Shown here in pieces: positions 30,073 through 39,531 of a DNA stretch of 64,000 nucleotides. The DNA comes from Hahella chejuensis KCTC 2396 (lineage in GTDB: Bacteria > Pseudomonadota > Gammaproteobacteria > Pseudomonadales > Oleiphilaceae). Under the pieces are notes generated by a model. That model saw only the letters and a list, made by a program, of their open reading frames with translations. It searched no databases and was not told the origin of the DNA. The DNA is taken from positions 1,902,501 to 1,966,500 of the forward strand of contig NC_007645.1 of NCBI RefSeq assembly GCF_000012985.1, given 5' to 3'. Both the position numbers and the translations under genes were made by a program. Position 1 is the stretch's first letter. Each line of letters starts with the position of its first letter.

Positions 30073-30223
30073 TTATTAATCAGGCAGACAAATAGCTTCC
30101 TTCTATTTGTCTGCAACGACAGGGCCTGCACATGTCAGACCCTGTCTCCCGCGGCTTGCCGCCGCGCAGGCGCATCCATGCGCCTGATTATTAACATGCC
30201 AATATCATTGCCATATTAATAAT
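30073..30223 (+). repeat. Composite palindromic repeat, copy B (full length)
   Basis: A full five-hairpin unit of about 151 bp is bounded by TTATTAAT and ATTAATAA. In order: GCAGACAAATAG/CTATTTGTCTGC with loop CTTCCTT; GACAGGG...CCCTGTC; GCGGC/GCCGC; CAGGCGCAT-CC-ATGCGCCTG; and ATTAACATG...CATATTAAT. It lies between mrp and dcd, both on the plus strand. Confidence 0.95.
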
Positions 30224-30327
30224 AGTTGCTATAGCGCGCTGTTCCGGCATGGGGCCTTTGTCTAAAACCGGCTATCCATGTATGATTGCGCGCTTATCGA
30301 TCAACCTGTGCAGAATGAGTAAGAGAT

Positions 30328-30894
30328 ATGGCGATTAAGTCGGATAAGTGGATTCGTAGAATGTCCCTGGAGCATGGCATGATCGAGCCGTACGAAGGGA
30401 GCCAGGTGCGCGAGTCGGAGAATGGCAAGATCATTTCCTACGGCGTTTCCAGTTATGGCTACGATGTCCGCTGCAGTAACGAATTTAAAATTTTCACCAA
30501 TGTCCATTCTGTCACCGTTGATCCCAAGGCCTTTGATTCGAAGAGTTTTGTGGATTTCGTCGGGGACGTGTGCATTATTCCTCCCAATTCTTTCGCCCTG
30601 GCGCGCACGGTTGAGTACTTTCGTATTCCCCGCAATGTGCTGACCGTCTGTTTGGGCAAATCAACCTACGCCCGTTGCGGCATTATCGTGAACGTCACTC
30701 CGCTGGAGCCGGAGTGGGAAGGGCACGTGACTTTGGAATTCTCCAACACGACCAATCTGCCCGCTAAGATCTACGCCAACGAAGGCGTGGCGCAGATGCT
30801 GTTTTTTGAGTCCGACGAAGTATGCGATGTCAGCTACAAGGACCGCGGCGGCAAGTATCAGGGGCAAGTCGGCGTTACTCTGCCGAAAGCCTGA
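30328..30894 (+). CDS. dcd: dCTP deaminase
   Basis: Dcd deaminates dCTP to dUTP, feeding dTMP synthesis. The 188-residue trimeric beta-barrel enzyme shows [39 protein letters not shown] and [20 protein letters not shown], plus the conserved [11 protein letters not shown] motif. The length agrees with the Pseudomonas-type enzymes. It is preceded by the repeat copy B and followed by a long hairpin. Confidence 0.95.
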   Translation: MAIKSDKWIRRMSLEHGMIEPYEGSQVRESENGKIISYGVSSYGYDVRCSNEFKIFTNVHSVTVDPKAFDSKSFVDFVGDVCIIPPNSFALARTVEYFRIPRNVLTVCLGKSTYARCGIIVNVTPLEPEWEGHVTLEFSNTTNLPAKIYANEGVAQMLFFESDEVCDVSYKDRGGKYQGQVGVTLPKA

Positions 30895-30909
30895 TCTGAT
30901 TCCTTTGAT

Positions 30910-30951
30910 GCAGATGACGCGACGGATGCCGTCCGTTCCGTCGTCATCTGC
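30910..30951. terminator. Long hairpin after dcd
   Basis: GCAGATGACGCGACGGA pairs with TCCGTCGTCATCTGC, with one two-base bulge and a ten-base loop. No T-run follows on either strand, so it may be a processing or stabilising structure more than a terminator. Confidence 0.55.
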
Positions 30952-30986
30952 GGTGTTGGTGAATATCTGAATAACCGGTTCGCAAT

Positions 30987-31643
30987 ATGGCGCAAGAGGG
31001 TGTCATCAAGTTTGATTTGCGGCACACGCAGCAATCGCTGCCTGAGCATGTGGATCTCAGCGAGCTTGAAGCCTGGCGGGGCGTGCTGTTTGAGCATGAA
31101 CTGATCGGTCAGGACCCGTTTCGGTATGACGGCCTTGGTTACGGCAACATCAGTATGCGCGTCAGCCCTGACGGCGCTTTTGTCGTCACCGGCAGCCAGA
31201 CAGGCGGTGAACCTTACCTTGATGCGAGCCAGTATGCGCTGGTGACCGGTAGCGAAGTGAACGCGAATCGACTGACTTCCGTCGGTGAAATCAAACCCTC
31301 TTCCGAGTCTTTAACCCACGCATTGCTATACGACCTTGACCCAGACGTGCAGGCGGTGGTGCATGTGCATTCGCCGGAAATCTGGCATAACGCCGCGGCT
31401 CTTGGTCTGACGACCACGCCGGAGAGTGCGGAGTACGGCAGTATGGACCTGGTCAACGCCATTAAGTCATTGTGGCGTGACGGTAAACTGAAGACTCCTG
31501 GCGTTTTCGTCATGCTGGGACATCAGGATGGCGTGGTGGCGTTTGGCCCTTCGCTGAGGGCGGCGACCGGCATTATTCTGAATGCCCATCATCAGGCGAT
31601 CTTTGGCGCTCCGGGCGCTCCCGGCGGCGATCGTCGTCTTTGA
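30987..31643 (+). CDS. Class II aldolase/adducin-family protein
   Basis: This is a metal-dependent class II aldolase fold protein (218 residues). The zinc-binding HVHSPEIWH motif and the GYGNISMRV segment (an N-terminal phosphate/substrate loop) are visible. The C-terminal HHQAIFGAPG carries a further His. The substrate is not determined; the family includes sugar-phosphate aldolases and epimerases. It lies between dcd and a DUF416 gene, both unrelated, so context does not help. Confidence 0.8.
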   Translation: MAQEGVIKFDLRHTQQSLPEHVDLSELEAWRGVLFEHELIGQDPFRYDGLGYGNISMRVSPDGAFVVTGSQTGGEPYLDASQYALVTGSEVNANRLTSVGEIKPSSESLTHALLYDLDPDVQAVVHVHSPEIWHNAAALGLTTTPESAEYGSMDLVNAIKSLWRDGKLKTPGVFVMLGHQDGVVAFGPSLRAATGIILNAHHQAIFGAPGAPGGDRRL

Positions 31644-31719
31644 TTTCCTTTATACTTGTGTCTGGGCGGCATTCCTCCCTTTATCTAACTCTGACTGATT
31701 TCTCGGTAAGGAGACCCCA

Positions 31720-32316
31720 TTGGCGTCTTTAAAGCATTTTAAAAAACTCGAAGGTCTGCGCGGCTGGCGGCAGGTTGTATTTGTTCTTTCCTTGGCGGAA
31801 CGGGCGACGCCGAACTTGAAGTTGTTTGTTGAGTCTCAGGAGCTGACGTTGTCCCGTGAAGTGAAAGGGGCTCTGGGCGCACTATGGAAAACGGTGCAGG
31901 AAAACGCCAAGCTACAAACTTTGCCCTACGTGGAAAAGCTGGAAGAGTTCCTCGATCAACTTGGCGACATTGACGCCTATGGCGCACGCCCTGCGTCTGA
32001 CTGGGCGCAGTTGCTCCTGTTAGGATTGCAGTTGTGGGATGATGAGAAAAGCAAAAAGGCGCGCGAAGCTTCTGAAATCTCCTTCCGCACAGTGATGGAC
32101 TTTGTTGAGTTTTCCGAAGGCGAGGGGCTTTCCGACGACGATCTGGTGGCCCTGTGGGATAAGCATCCCTTGGTGAAGGATGAATTAGCATTTCATGATG
32201 AGCTGTACGCCAAACTACAGGAGCTACGCGCGCCTACTGTCGAAGGGCTGGCGGAGATACGTAAACTCAGCCGCCAGGGGGGCGTGAGTAATATTGGTAT
32301 CTCGCTGGACGGCTGA
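31720..32316 (+). CDS. DUF416 family protein (YjaG-like)
   Basis: This 198-residue soluble protein resembles E. coli YjaG. Shared features are the N-terminal LEGLRGWRQVVFVLSLAERA block with a Pro-Asn that follows, the DAYGARPASDWAQLLL centre and the C-terminal SNIGISL. The start is TTG with TAAGGAG seven bases upstream, a convincing ribosome site. The function of the family is unknown. It is followed by a short hairpin at 32315-32334. Confidence 0.85.
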   Translation: MASLKHFKKLEGLRGWRQVVFVLSLAERATPNLKLFVESQELTLSREVKGALGALWKTVQENAKLQTLPYVEKLEEFLDQLGDIDAYGARPASDWAQLLLLGLQLWDDEKSKKAREASEISFRTVMDFVEFSEGEGLSDDDLVALWDKHPLVKDELAFHDELYAKLQELRAPTVEGLAEIRKLSRQGGVSNIGISLDG

Positions 32317-32334
32317 GCGCTGACGCCAGCGCTC
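32315..32334. terminator. Short hairpin overlapping the DUF416 stop codon
   Basis: GAGCGCTG-ACGC-CAGCGCTC is a perfect 8-bp stem starting inside the TGA stop. There is no proper T-run, so function as a terminator is uncertain. Confidence 0.4.
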
Positions 32335-32498
32335 GCATCCGTAAAAATACAATTGTCTGCATTCAGCTAAAAATTGTAGTCTCTGACGCTCCCCGTGGAG
32401 GTTCTCCGCGGGAAAAAGCCTTAAACTAAATCTGACCGGCGAAGTTTTCCGGTCGTCGGGCGCCATTAAAATAAAGAGTCGAGCGTAAGGGGAGTGTC

Positions 32499-33755
32499 AT
32501 GTTGTTATCGGAGTTTGGAACCAAGTTTACCAGGGAAGCTGGCATCAATTCGTTAATGGAGGATTTGGGCAACGCCCTCGCCGGAGGCGACATGATCATG
32601 ATGGGGGGCGGCAACCCAGGCAACATCCCGGAAGTTCAAGCCGCGTTTCAAGAGCAATTGGCGCGCATCAGCGCTGATGCAGACGAGTTCCGTAAGTTAA
32701 CAGGCATCTATGATCCGCCCCAGGGAGAGAAGCAATTTATCGCCGCTTTGGCTGAATTGCTGAGCCGGGAGTACGGTTGGCCGATTAAGCCTGAAAACAT
32801 CGCCCTGACCAATGGCAGCCAGTCCGCTTTTTTTATTCTCTTCAACATGTTCGCCGGACGCTATCCTGATGGCGGTCATAAGCGCATCATGCTGCCGATG
32901 ACGCCAGAGTACATTGGCTATGCGGACGCCGGGCTCAGCGAAGATTTCTTTGTCTCATCCAAGCCGACCATTGAGATGCTGGATGAGCATACTTTCAAAT
33001 ACCACGTCGATTTTGATCATCTCAATATCGATGAGAATGTTGGCGCCATGTGCGTATCCCGTCCAACCAATCCTACGGGCAACGTACTGACCGACAATGA
33101 AATGGCGCGCTTGATCGCCATGGCGAAAGAGCATGACGTACCGCTGATTGTCGACGGAGCCTATGGTTTGCCATTCCCTGATTTAGTTTATGTCGACGCT
33201 AAACCAGTCTGGGATGAGCATCTGATTCTGTGTTTGAGCTTATCCAAGCTGGGCTTGCCGGCGGTGAGAACCGGCATCGTGATCGCCCAACCGGAAATTA
33301 TCAAAGCCGTTGCGTCGGTTAATGCAATCGTTAATCTTGCTCCAGGCAGCTTTGGCGCGATGTTGACCAAAGATTTTGTCCGCAGTGGTGAAATTCTGCG
33401 GCTGAGTCGTGAAGTGGTTAAGCCATGCTATCAGGCTAAAGCCGAGAAGGCGGTGGCGACGCTGCATCGAGAGCTGGATGGGTTGCCTTTTGCGTTGCAC
33501 AAAGCGGAAGGCGCCATGTTCCTGTGGTTATGGCTGCGCGACTTCCCGCTTTCCAGTCATGAGCTTTACCAGCGCTTGAAACAGAAAGGCGTGCTGGTGG
33601 TGTCTGGCCACTATTTCTTCCCGGGATTGCAGGAAGAGTGGGGGCATACTCATGAGTGTCTGCGTATTACCTACTCTCAGGATGAAGAGCTGGTGGAGAA
33701 GGGCTTGAAGATTATGGCGGAAGAGATTCGTCGCCTTTACGCTGACAAGTCCTGA
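32499..33755 (+). CDS. avtA: Valine-pyruvate aminotransferase
   Basis: AvtA is a fold-type-I PLP enzyme that exchanges amino groups between valine and pyruvate, linking alanine and valine pools. N-terminal landmarks are LLSEFGTKFTREAGI and MMGGGNPGNIPEV; the PLP Lys is in LSLSKLGLPAVRTG. The 418 residues are the usual AvtA length. A good AAGGGGAG ribosome site precedes the ATG. It is convergent with the DUF3108 gene. Confidence 0.94.
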   Translation: MLLSEFGTKFTREAGINSLMEDLGNALAGGDMIMMGGGNPGNIPEVQAAFQEQLARISADADEFRKLTGIYDPPQGEKQFIAALAELLSREYGWPIKPENIALTNGSQSAFFILFNMFAGRYPDGGHKRIMLPMTPEYIGYADAGLSEDFFVSSKPTIEMLDEHTFKYHVDFDHLNIDENVGAMCVSRPTNPTGNVLTDNEMARLIAMAKEHDVPLIVDGAYGLPFPDLVYVDAKPVWDEHLILCLSLSKLGLPAVRTGIVIAQPEIIKAVASVNAIVNLAPGSFGAMLTKDFVRSGEILRLSREVVKPCYQAKAEKAVATLHRELDGLPFALHKAEGAMFLWLWLRDFPLSSHELYQRLKQKGVLVVSGHYFFPGLQEEWGHTHECLRITYSQDEELVEKGLKIMAEEIRRLYADKS

Positions 33756-33767
33756 TTGATGAAATCC

Positions 33768-33795
33768 GTGCGGGGCGAGCGTTTCCGCTCCGCAC
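33768..33795. terminator. Hairpin between convergent avtA and DUF3108 genes
   Basis: GTGCGG...AGCG-TTTC-CGCT-CCGCAC forms a bulged stem-loop in the 73-nt gap. No T-run directly follows, so it is a candidate bidirectional terminator only. Confidence 0.45.
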
Positions 33796-33828
33796 AGTCC
33801 GCACAGATAGTTAAAAAAGGGCGATGGA

Positions 33829-34593
33829 TCAGGGCTTTATGACCCGGTCTCCCACTTTGGCCTTTTCCAGATAGATTTCGTACTTCTCTCCATCCGGCTC
33901 AATCTGCACCATTTGCACTAACAGGTAATTCCAGTCCTTGGCGAACCAGAGGCGTGTTTGCCGATCGCTGTCCGGCTTGCGAACTTTTTCCACGACGATG
34001 CAGTCAATTTTCCCAAGGCGGGTGTCCAGTTTTTCTTCGCCTACGACGCTGAAGACGAATTCCTTGAGATGCCCCCCGTCTGCGACTTTATAAACCAGAT
34101 CGGTCATCCCTTTCGCCAAGTCCAGGCGTAACTGCAACTGATAGCTGAGCTTGTCCAGAGTTTGTTCTGGAATAGTCATGCTCCATGGCTTGTTCTCAAC
34201 ATTGTTGCGAACGGACATCTTGTCCCAGTTGAAGTCCACGGTGGCTTTTTTGTCCTTGACCCAGCCGCTTCGCTCGTAGGAGTAGTTAGTGGGGCGGATA
34301 TAGTCATTGACCCATTGGAAATTAACGCGTTCGTTAATATCCACGATGAATGAGGTTACATCGAAATTGTACGACCAGGAGCCATCCTTCAGCTGCTTCA
34401 ACTCTCTGACGGCGGCGCCGCGAATGGGGATGCCTTTTTTATAGGAAGCTTTATATTCCGCTTTGGTGGGAATCAACTCCTGATTAGCGTAGGCCTGACT
34501 CGGCGCTGTTACTGCAGAGGCCGCTACAAAAAATAACGAACATGCAACAGGAAGCCTTAATGTATCTGCGAGCGCCCTGAGGTGTCCCCGCAT
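33829..34593 (-). CDS. DUF3108 family periplasmic protein
   Basis: This exported protein of 254 residues has a signal peptide ending near SQAYA. Conserved family features are the N-terminal KAEYKASYKKGIPIRG, the middle YERSGWVKDKKATVDFNW and the C-terminal WFAKDWNYLLVQM segments. The function of DUF3108 is not known; lipocalin- or LolA-like lipid handling has been suggested by fold only. It follows purM-purN on the same strand, as in Pseudomonas. Confidence 0.87.
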   Translation of the reverse strand: MRGHLRALADTLRLPVACSLFFVAASAVTAPSQAYANQELIPTKAEYKASYKKGIPIRGAAVRELKQLKDGSWSYNFDVTSFIVDINERVNFQWVNDYIRPTNYSYERSGWVKDKKATVDFNWDKMSVRNNVENKPWSMTIPEQTLDKLSYQLQLRLDLAKGMTDLVYKVADGGHLKEFVFSVVGEEKLDTRLGKIDCIVVEKVRKPDSDRQTRLWFAKDWNYLLVQMVQIEPDGEKYEIYLEKAKVGDRVIKP

Positions 34594-34650
34594 ATATGGT
34601 TCTCCGTTGTTTTACTGACAGATCAACATTAAGCGCTCAGTCGCCTGGGA

Positions 34651-35337
34651 TCAAGCGTCGCCAGGCGTTATCGCATTGCTGATTTGTAATCCGGCGGGAG
34701 GAAGTTCGGCGTCATCCAGATAGGCGCGCTCGTCGCGCATGACCAGTCTGCTTTCACAGAACCAGCGCACGGCTTGCGGATATATGAGATGTTCCTGTAA
34801 CTGCACGCGATCCGCCAGACGCTTGGGATCGTCGCCGGGAAGAACCGGAACGACCGTCTGGATGATGTTGGGGCCGCCATCCAGTTCTTCCGTTACAAAA
34901 TGCACGGTGGCGCCATGTGCGGAGTCGCCGGCTTCCAGCGCTCTTTGATGCGTGTTGAGTCCTTGGTATTTGGGCAGCAGTGAAGGGTGTATGTTCAGCA
35001 TGCGCCCTTGATAATGGCGCACGAACTCCACTGTAAGAATGCGCATGAAGCCCGCCAGCACCACCAGATCAGGAGCGTGATGGTCTATTTCCGCCATCAG
35101 CGCCTGATCAAAATCAGTGCGGGTTTCAAACTGTCGGTGGTCGACTACAGTGGTGGGAACGCCGGCTTTGGCTGCGCGCTCAAGCCCGTAGGCGTCCCCT
35201 TTGTTGCTGATGACGCTGACAACCTCTCCGTGCACAGTGTCTGCGGAGACGGCGTCCAACAGCGCCTGCAAGTTGCTGCCGGACCCCGAAATTAATACGA
35301 CGATTCGCCGCGGCGCGGATTCAGTTGCAATAGTCAC
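34651..35337 (-). CDS. purN: Phosphoribosylglycinamide formyltransferase
   Basis: PurN formylates GAR using N10-formyltetrahydrofolate, the third step of de novo purine synthesis. Landmarks are VVLISGSGSNLQALLDA, the catalytic Asn and His in LNIHPSLLPKYQGLNTH, and the catalytic Asp in ELDGGPNIIQ. The start is GTG (35337), two bases after the purM stop, so it is translated in series with purM. The 228 residues are slightly longer than E. coli PurN (212), owing to the C-terminal extension. Confidence 0.95.
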   Translation of the reverse strand: MTIATESAPRRIVVLISGSGSNLQALLDAVSADTVHGEVVSVISNKGDAYGLERAAKAGVPTTVVDHRQFETRTDFDQALMAEIDHHAPDLVVLAGFMRILTVEFVRHYQGRMLNIHPSLLPKYQGLNTHQRALEAGDSAHGATVHFVTEELDGGPNIIQTVVPVLPGDDPKRLADRVQLQEHLIYPQAVRWFCESRLVMRDERAYLDDAELPPAGLQISNAITPGDA

Positions 35338-35339
35338 GC

Positions 35340-36398
35340 TCAGTCAACCAGACCTTTCAGTTCAACAACAGGTTCTTCTTCCGTGTGGGTTTCAATCGAT
35401 CCAATACGGAAGACGGTTTCTCCCGCTGCGCTCAGTAATTCCAGGGCTTTGTCGGCGCTATCCGCAGGCACGCAAACCACCATGCCTATACCGCAGTTGA
35501 AGGTGCGGAACATTTCGTTCCAGGCCACATTGCCGTTTTTTTGCAGCCAATTGAAGAGTTCAGGCATCTCGAAGGCGTTGACGTCGACGACGGCTTTCGC
35601 ATGAGCTGGCAGTACTCGCGGCAGGTTTTCCAACAGTCCGCCGCCAGTGATGTGAGACAGCGCATGGACCGGGGTCTGACGGATCAGCTCCAGTAAAGGC
35701 TTAACGTAAATGCGGGTAGGCGCCAGCAATGCTTCGCCCAGAGTGGCGTCGCCGAACGGCTGATTCAAATCCGCGCCGCTGACTTCGACGATCTTGCGCA
35801 CCAGTGAGTAGCCGTTGGAGTGAACGCCGGAGGAGGCCAGACCAATCAATACATCGCCGGGTTTAACCAGACTGCCGTCAATAATCTTGGACTTTTCTAC
35901 GATGCCAACGCAGAAGCCGGCCAAATCATAGTCGTCGCCCTCGTACATGCCGGGCATTTCGGCGGTTTCTCCGCCAACTAAAGAACAACCTGCTTGGCTG
36001 CATCCTTCGCCGATGCCAGTGACGACAGTGGCCGCCACATCAACGGACAGTTTTCCGGTGGCGTAGTAATCCAGGAAAAACAAAGGCTCCGCGCCTTGTA
36101 CGATCAGGTCGTTAACGCACATGGCCACCAGGTCGATACCGATGGTGTCGTGTTTGTTCATTTGCATGGCCAGCCGCAGCTTGGTGCCCACGCCGTCGGT
36201 GCCGGAAACCAGAACGGGCTCCTGATAGCCTTTCGGCAGTTCGAACAGGGCGCCGAAGCCGCCGAGTCCGGCCATCACTTCCGGACGGCGAGTCGCCTGC
36301 GCGGCGCCCTTGATGCGCTGCACCAGCGCATTGCCGGCGTCGATGTCGACTCCAGCGTCACGATAACTTAAAGAAGGCTTGTCATTGGAAGCGGTCAT
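35340..36398 (-). CDS. purM: Phosphoribosylformylglycinamidine cyclo-ligase
   Basis: PurM closes the imidazole ring of AIR using ATP, the fifth step of purine synthesis. Landmarks are [30 protein letters not shown] and [11 protein letters not shown]. The start is placed at the ATG at 36398, giving 352 residues and the family's usual N-terminus; an upstream in-frame ATG would add an unlikely 36 residues. It forms an operon with purN. It is divergent from the DUF2066 gene. Confidence 0.95.
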   Translation of the reverse strand: MTASNDKPSLSYRDAGVDIDAGNALVQRIKGAAQATRRPEVMAGLGGFGALFELPKGYQEPVLVSGTDGVGTKLRLAMQMNKHDTIGIDLVAMCVNDLIVQGAEPLFFLDYYATGKLSVDVAATVVTGIGEGCSQAGCSLVGGETAEMPGMYEGDDYDLAGFCVGIVEKSKIIDGSLVKPGDVLIGLASSGVHSNGYSLVRKIVEVSGADLNQPFGDATLGEALLAPTRIYVKPLLELIRQTPVHALSHITGGGLLENLPRVLPAHAKAVVDVNAFEMPELFNWLQKNGNVAWNEMFRTFNCGIGMVVCVPADSADKALELLSAAGETVFRIGSIETHTEEEPVVELKGLVD

Positions 36399-36676
36399 AA
36401 TAGGTGTCTGCCCTATAGCGTAGGTCCACGGAAAGGAGGCGTATTTTAACAGCCCAGTCACCCCAGCGCCAATGCAGTAAACTATAAGTCGTAGCGACTT
36501 CGTCATGACAGTGGAGCGGCTGTGTTGAAGTTAATCGGCTTTAATAGTGGAGAAAAGTTAAATGGTGTATCCTTGCCTGTCGTGCTTGGGCCCCTAAAAC
36601 AACCGTCTGGCGACTCTGTGGCGGAAGGGGCGAATAGGGTGCTCCGAGGTGATTGCATCGGGTCGTCCGTAGTTTG
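36399..36676. other. Upstream region of purM, no gene seen
   Basis: This interval holds no credible coding frame (frames reading across it run into repeat copy C or purM). It should contain the purM promoter. No clear PurR-like palindrome (ACGCAAACGTTTGCGT type) is visible. Confidence 0.4.
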
Positions 36677-36828
36677 AATATTAACATGGCAATGATATTG
36701 GCATGTTAATAAAGAGGCGCATGGATGCGCCTTCGCGGCGGTGAGCCGCGGGAGACAGGGACTGACATGTGCAGGCCCTGTCGTTGCAGACAAATAGAAG
36801 GAAGCTATTTGTCCGCCTGATTAATAAT
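36677..36828 (-). repeat. Composite palindromic repeat, copy C (full length, inverted)
   Basis: This is the same five-hairpin unit in the reverse orientation, from AATATTAACATGG to GCCTGATTAATAAT. On its own strand the first hairpin reads GCGGACAAATAG/CTATTTGTCTGC, a G-U pair at the site where copy A has C-G and copies B and D have A-U. It ends 13 nt before the DUF2066 start codon, so the 5' part of that mRNA could include it. Confidence 0.95.
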
Positions 36829-36841
36829 ACGGGAGGATGGC

Positions 36842-37957
36842 TTGAAACAGGCCGCTAGATTGTTGTTCCGGGCGATCGTCCTGAAACGCCGGGTACTGTC
36901 GTTTTTGTCTTTATTTTTGTTGTGCGGTTACGCCCATGCTGTGGCGATCAGCGATATTTACGACGTGGAAGTGCCGGTTTCCGGGCAGGACCCGAAAGAG
37001 CGCGCTGAAGCCGTCGAAAAAGGCGCCGGCATGGTGATGGATCGCGTTGCGGGCAATAGCGGCTGGCGCAATGTTTTGGACGCAGCGGTGCTGGCGGAGC
37101 AGGCTCCTCGTTTGCTTGAGGAGTACAGCTACGGTTATGCGGTGGTGGATTCAGGTTCCGGCCCGCGTCGCCGGCTTGTGTTGAAAGCGCACTATTCCGC
37201 CCAGGGTTTTGAGAATCTGCTCAGTCAGTACAAAGTGCCTGTGTGGGGGCGCAATCGACCGCAGGTGCTGGTCTGGATGGCGGTGGACGGCGATCGCGGC
37301 CGGGAAATTCTGGGCGAAGGCGCCTCTCACCACTTGGTGGCTGCGGTGAAATACTCCGCGCAGCGCTGGGGCGTGCCTTTGTTATTGCCCTTGATGGACC
37401 TGCAGGATGCGTCCAGTCTGAACACCTCTGATTTATGGGGCTTTTTTGCGGAGCCGGTGGAGGCGTCCTCCACGCGTTACAGTCATGACTCAATTCTGAT
37501 GGTGCGAGCCTATCCAAGAAGCGGTCGCTGGAGCGGCTTGTGGCAGTTGCGCGTCAGTGGTCAGAAAATCGCGGAAGAGAGTGTCGAAGCCGATACGATC
37601 AGCGCAATGGCGGACAAAATGATGGAATCCGTCGCGTTGTCCCTGGCCCATAAATATGCGGTTAATTTGGGGGCGGACGCCCAGGGCGATGAAGTCGCCG
37701 TGGAAGTGTCGAATGTCACGGACTTTCGTTCCTATGCGGATATTCTCAAGTATTTGCGTCAATTGGCGCCCGTCAAGAAAGTGGAGCCTGTGTATGTGGG
37801 TGAGGACATTGTGCGTTTTCAGTTGAAGCTGAACGGCTACCCAGAGCAGCTGGCTGAACATCTCGCGCTACAACCAAGATTGCGTCCCGAGCTTGGCCCT
37901 TCTACTCAGGAAGAGGTTGGACGCAGACTCTATTATTCGTGGGCGGGAGACCGCTAG
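36842..37957 (+). CDS. DUF2066 domain-containing exported protein
   Basis: This 371-residue protein has a signal peptide (cleavage near residue 34, AHAVA). The following region, ISDIYDVEVPVSGQDPKERA and GAGMVMDRVAGNSGWR, is diagnostic of DUF2066. The start is TTG with GGGAGGATGG immediately upstream. No function is known. It is conserved next to purM and the CDP-alcohol phosphatidyltransferase in related genomes. The leader region is repeat copy C, which is unusual. Confidence 0.87.
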   Translation: MKQAARLLFRAIVLKRRVLSFLSLFLLCGYAHAVAISDIYDVEVPVSGQDPKERAEAVEKGAGMVMDRVAGNSGWRNVLDAAVLAEQAPRLLEEYSYGYAVVDSGSGPRRRLVLKAHYSAQGFENLLSQYKVPVWGRNRPQVLVWMAVDGDRGREILGEGASHHLVAAVKYSAQRWGVPLLLPLMDLQDASSLNTSDLWGFFAEPVEASSTRYSHDSILMVRAYPRSGRWSGLWQLRVSGQKIAEESVEADTISAMADKMMESVALSLAHKYAVNLGADAQGDEVAVEVSNVTDFRSYADILKYLRQLAPVKKVEPVYVGEDIVRFQLKLNGYPEQLAEHLALQPRLRPELGPSTQEEVGRRLYYSWAGDR

Positions 37958-38130
37958 GCATAGATAGGACCGTGGCTTTTCCCGTGTTGCGGTCTTTGAT
38001 TCGCCAAGACTGAATCAGAGCAATATTGAAATAGAAAAACGCCCGTATGACGGGCCGTCACACGGAATGACGACGCAACAGGTTTCCGGATAACTTTAGA
38101 TTTTATTTCATAACCGGAGGAAAGCAGGAT

Positions 38131-38697
38131 TTGCGATTAGAGTGGCGACATATTCCCAATGTCATAACCGTGTTGCGCATTTTCCTGATTGGACCGATCG
38201 CGTACTGTCTGGCCCGTGAGTTATACCGGGAAGCCATGTGGTTGTTTTTTGTTGCGGGGGCTTCAGATGCTTTGGATGGTTTCCTGGCCCGCGCCTGCAA
38301 GTGGTCCAGCCGTTTTGGCGCCGTCACCGACCCGCTGGCGGATAAAGCATTGCTGGTCACCGTATTTATCGTGCTGACTTACAATCAGGTTCTACCACTT
38401 TGGTTGACTTTGCTGGTCTTTGCGCGGGATGTGATCATAGTGGCTGGCGCGTTGACCTACCATAAACTGGTTGGCGCCTATAAAATGCAGCCCTCGCTGT
38501 GGGGCAAGCTCAGTACGCTGAGCCAGATAACATTTATTCTTGCGGTGATATTGAATCTCGCGGGAGTAGTCATGCCTCCATGGGCTCTTGAGGGCGGAGT
38601 CTGGGTTGTCGCGCTGACGAGTTGCATCAGTGGCGCGCACTACGTGATTCTGTGGGGAGGCAGATTTTATCGCGCTCGCAACGGACTGGCCAAGTGA
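38131..38697 (+). CDS. CDP-alcohol phosphatidyltransferase family protein
   Basis: This inner-membrane phospholipid synthase-like protein has 188 residues and five to six helices. The catalytic CDP-alcohol motif D-x2-D-G-x2-A-R-x8-G-x3-D-x3-D is complete: Asp46, Asp49, Gly50, Ala53, Arg54, Gly63, Asp67 and Asp71. It resembles PgsA, but the PgsA paralogue is usually next to uvrC, so the substrate is uncertain (glycerophosphate or another alcohol). The start is TTG with CCGGAGG upstream. Confidence 0.87.
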   Translation: MRLEWRHIPNVITVLRIFLIGPIAYCLARELYREAMWLFFVAGASDALDGFLARACKWSSRFGAVTDPLADKALLVTVFIVLTYNQVLPLWLTLLVFARDVIIVAGALTYHKLVGAYKMQPSLWGKLSTLSQITFILAVILNLAGVVMPPWALEGGVWVVALTSCISGAHYVILWGGRFYRARNGLAK

Positions 38698-38733
38698 CGG
38701 CGCTGTAACTGCTTAATAGGCTTTGCGTAGAAG

Positions 38734-39432
38734 ATGCGGAAATCAGAGAACACACAAATGGCGCTGCGGTTGTCGAACGGCGAAAGCGCTACGCTGGAAA
38801 ACTTTTTCGAGCCCCCCTCCGGCGTTGTGGTGCAATCCATTCAGCGTTTTTTCACTGCGTCTGAAGATACCGTCTTTTCCATCTGCGGAGCCTCCGCTCA
38901 AGGCAAAACCCATCTTCTCATGGCCGCCTGCAATGGTTTCCGCAGTGAGAAATGCTTTTATCTATCCTTGCGTGAGTACGCAGATTTTGGCGTACATGTG
39001 CTGGCTGGTTTGGAGTCTTTCGATGTGCTGTGTTTTGACGATATTGACGCCATAGCCGGGCAGCCTGAGTGGGAAGAGGCGTTGTTCCACTTGTTCAATC
39101 GTTGCCGTGAGCGCGGTTGCAAGTGGTTGATCACGTCGGCGGAGGCCCCTTCCCAGACCCCATTTCTCTTGCCGGACCTGAAAACCCGCCTGGCGTGGGG
39201 GGAGTGCGTGCGACTTCCCGAGCTGGACGAGGTGCAACGCATCAACGTTCTGGATATCAAGGCGGCGAATATTGGCTTTCGTCTTTCAGATGAGGTTAAG
39301 CAGTACATTATGCGTCGCGCCCCGCGGGATTTAAGCTCGCTTTCTTTGATTCTGGAGCGTCTGGACAAAGCTTCTCTGGTGGAAAAGCGCCCCATAACTG
39401 TGCCTTTCGTCAAGTCTGTGATGAATTGGTGA
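38734..39432 (+). CDS. hda: DnaA regulatory inactivator Hda
   Basis: Hda is an AAA+ protein that, bound to the DNA-loaded sliding clamp, stimulates ATP hydrolysis by DnaA and prevents over-initiation. The N-terminal clamp-binding motif QMALRL (residues 8-13) fits Q-x-x-L-x-L, which supports the ATG at 38734. The P-loop is GASAQGKTHLL and Walker B is VLCFDDIDAIAG. The 232 residues match the family. The position after DUF2066 and the CDP-alcohol gene agrees with other gammaproteobacteria. Confidence 0.92.
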   Translation: MRKSENTQMALRLSNGESATLENFFEPPSGVVVQSIQRFFTASEDTVFSICGASAQGKTHLLMAACNGFRSEKCFYLSLREYADFGVHVLAGLESFDVLCFDDIDAIAGQPEWEEALFHLFNRCRERGCKWLITSAEAPSQTPFLLPDLKTRLAWGECVRLPELDEVQRINVLDIKAANIGFRLSDEVKQYIMRRAPRDLSSLSLILERLDKASLVEKRPITVPFVKSVMNW

Positions 39433-39531
39433 TCCTTGTAGGCCTTAGGGTCTAACTTTTTGCCTGTTTGGCTGGCAAAATCCCCTCTGATCAGTAAGAA
39501 TTTTCAGGATATAAAAATAAGCGGGGGGATT

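Noticed and set aside
36503-36793. A minus-strand 96-codon frame upstream of purM.
   Set aside because: It reads through repeat copy C, with a composition like translated hairpin DNA, and has no ribosome site.
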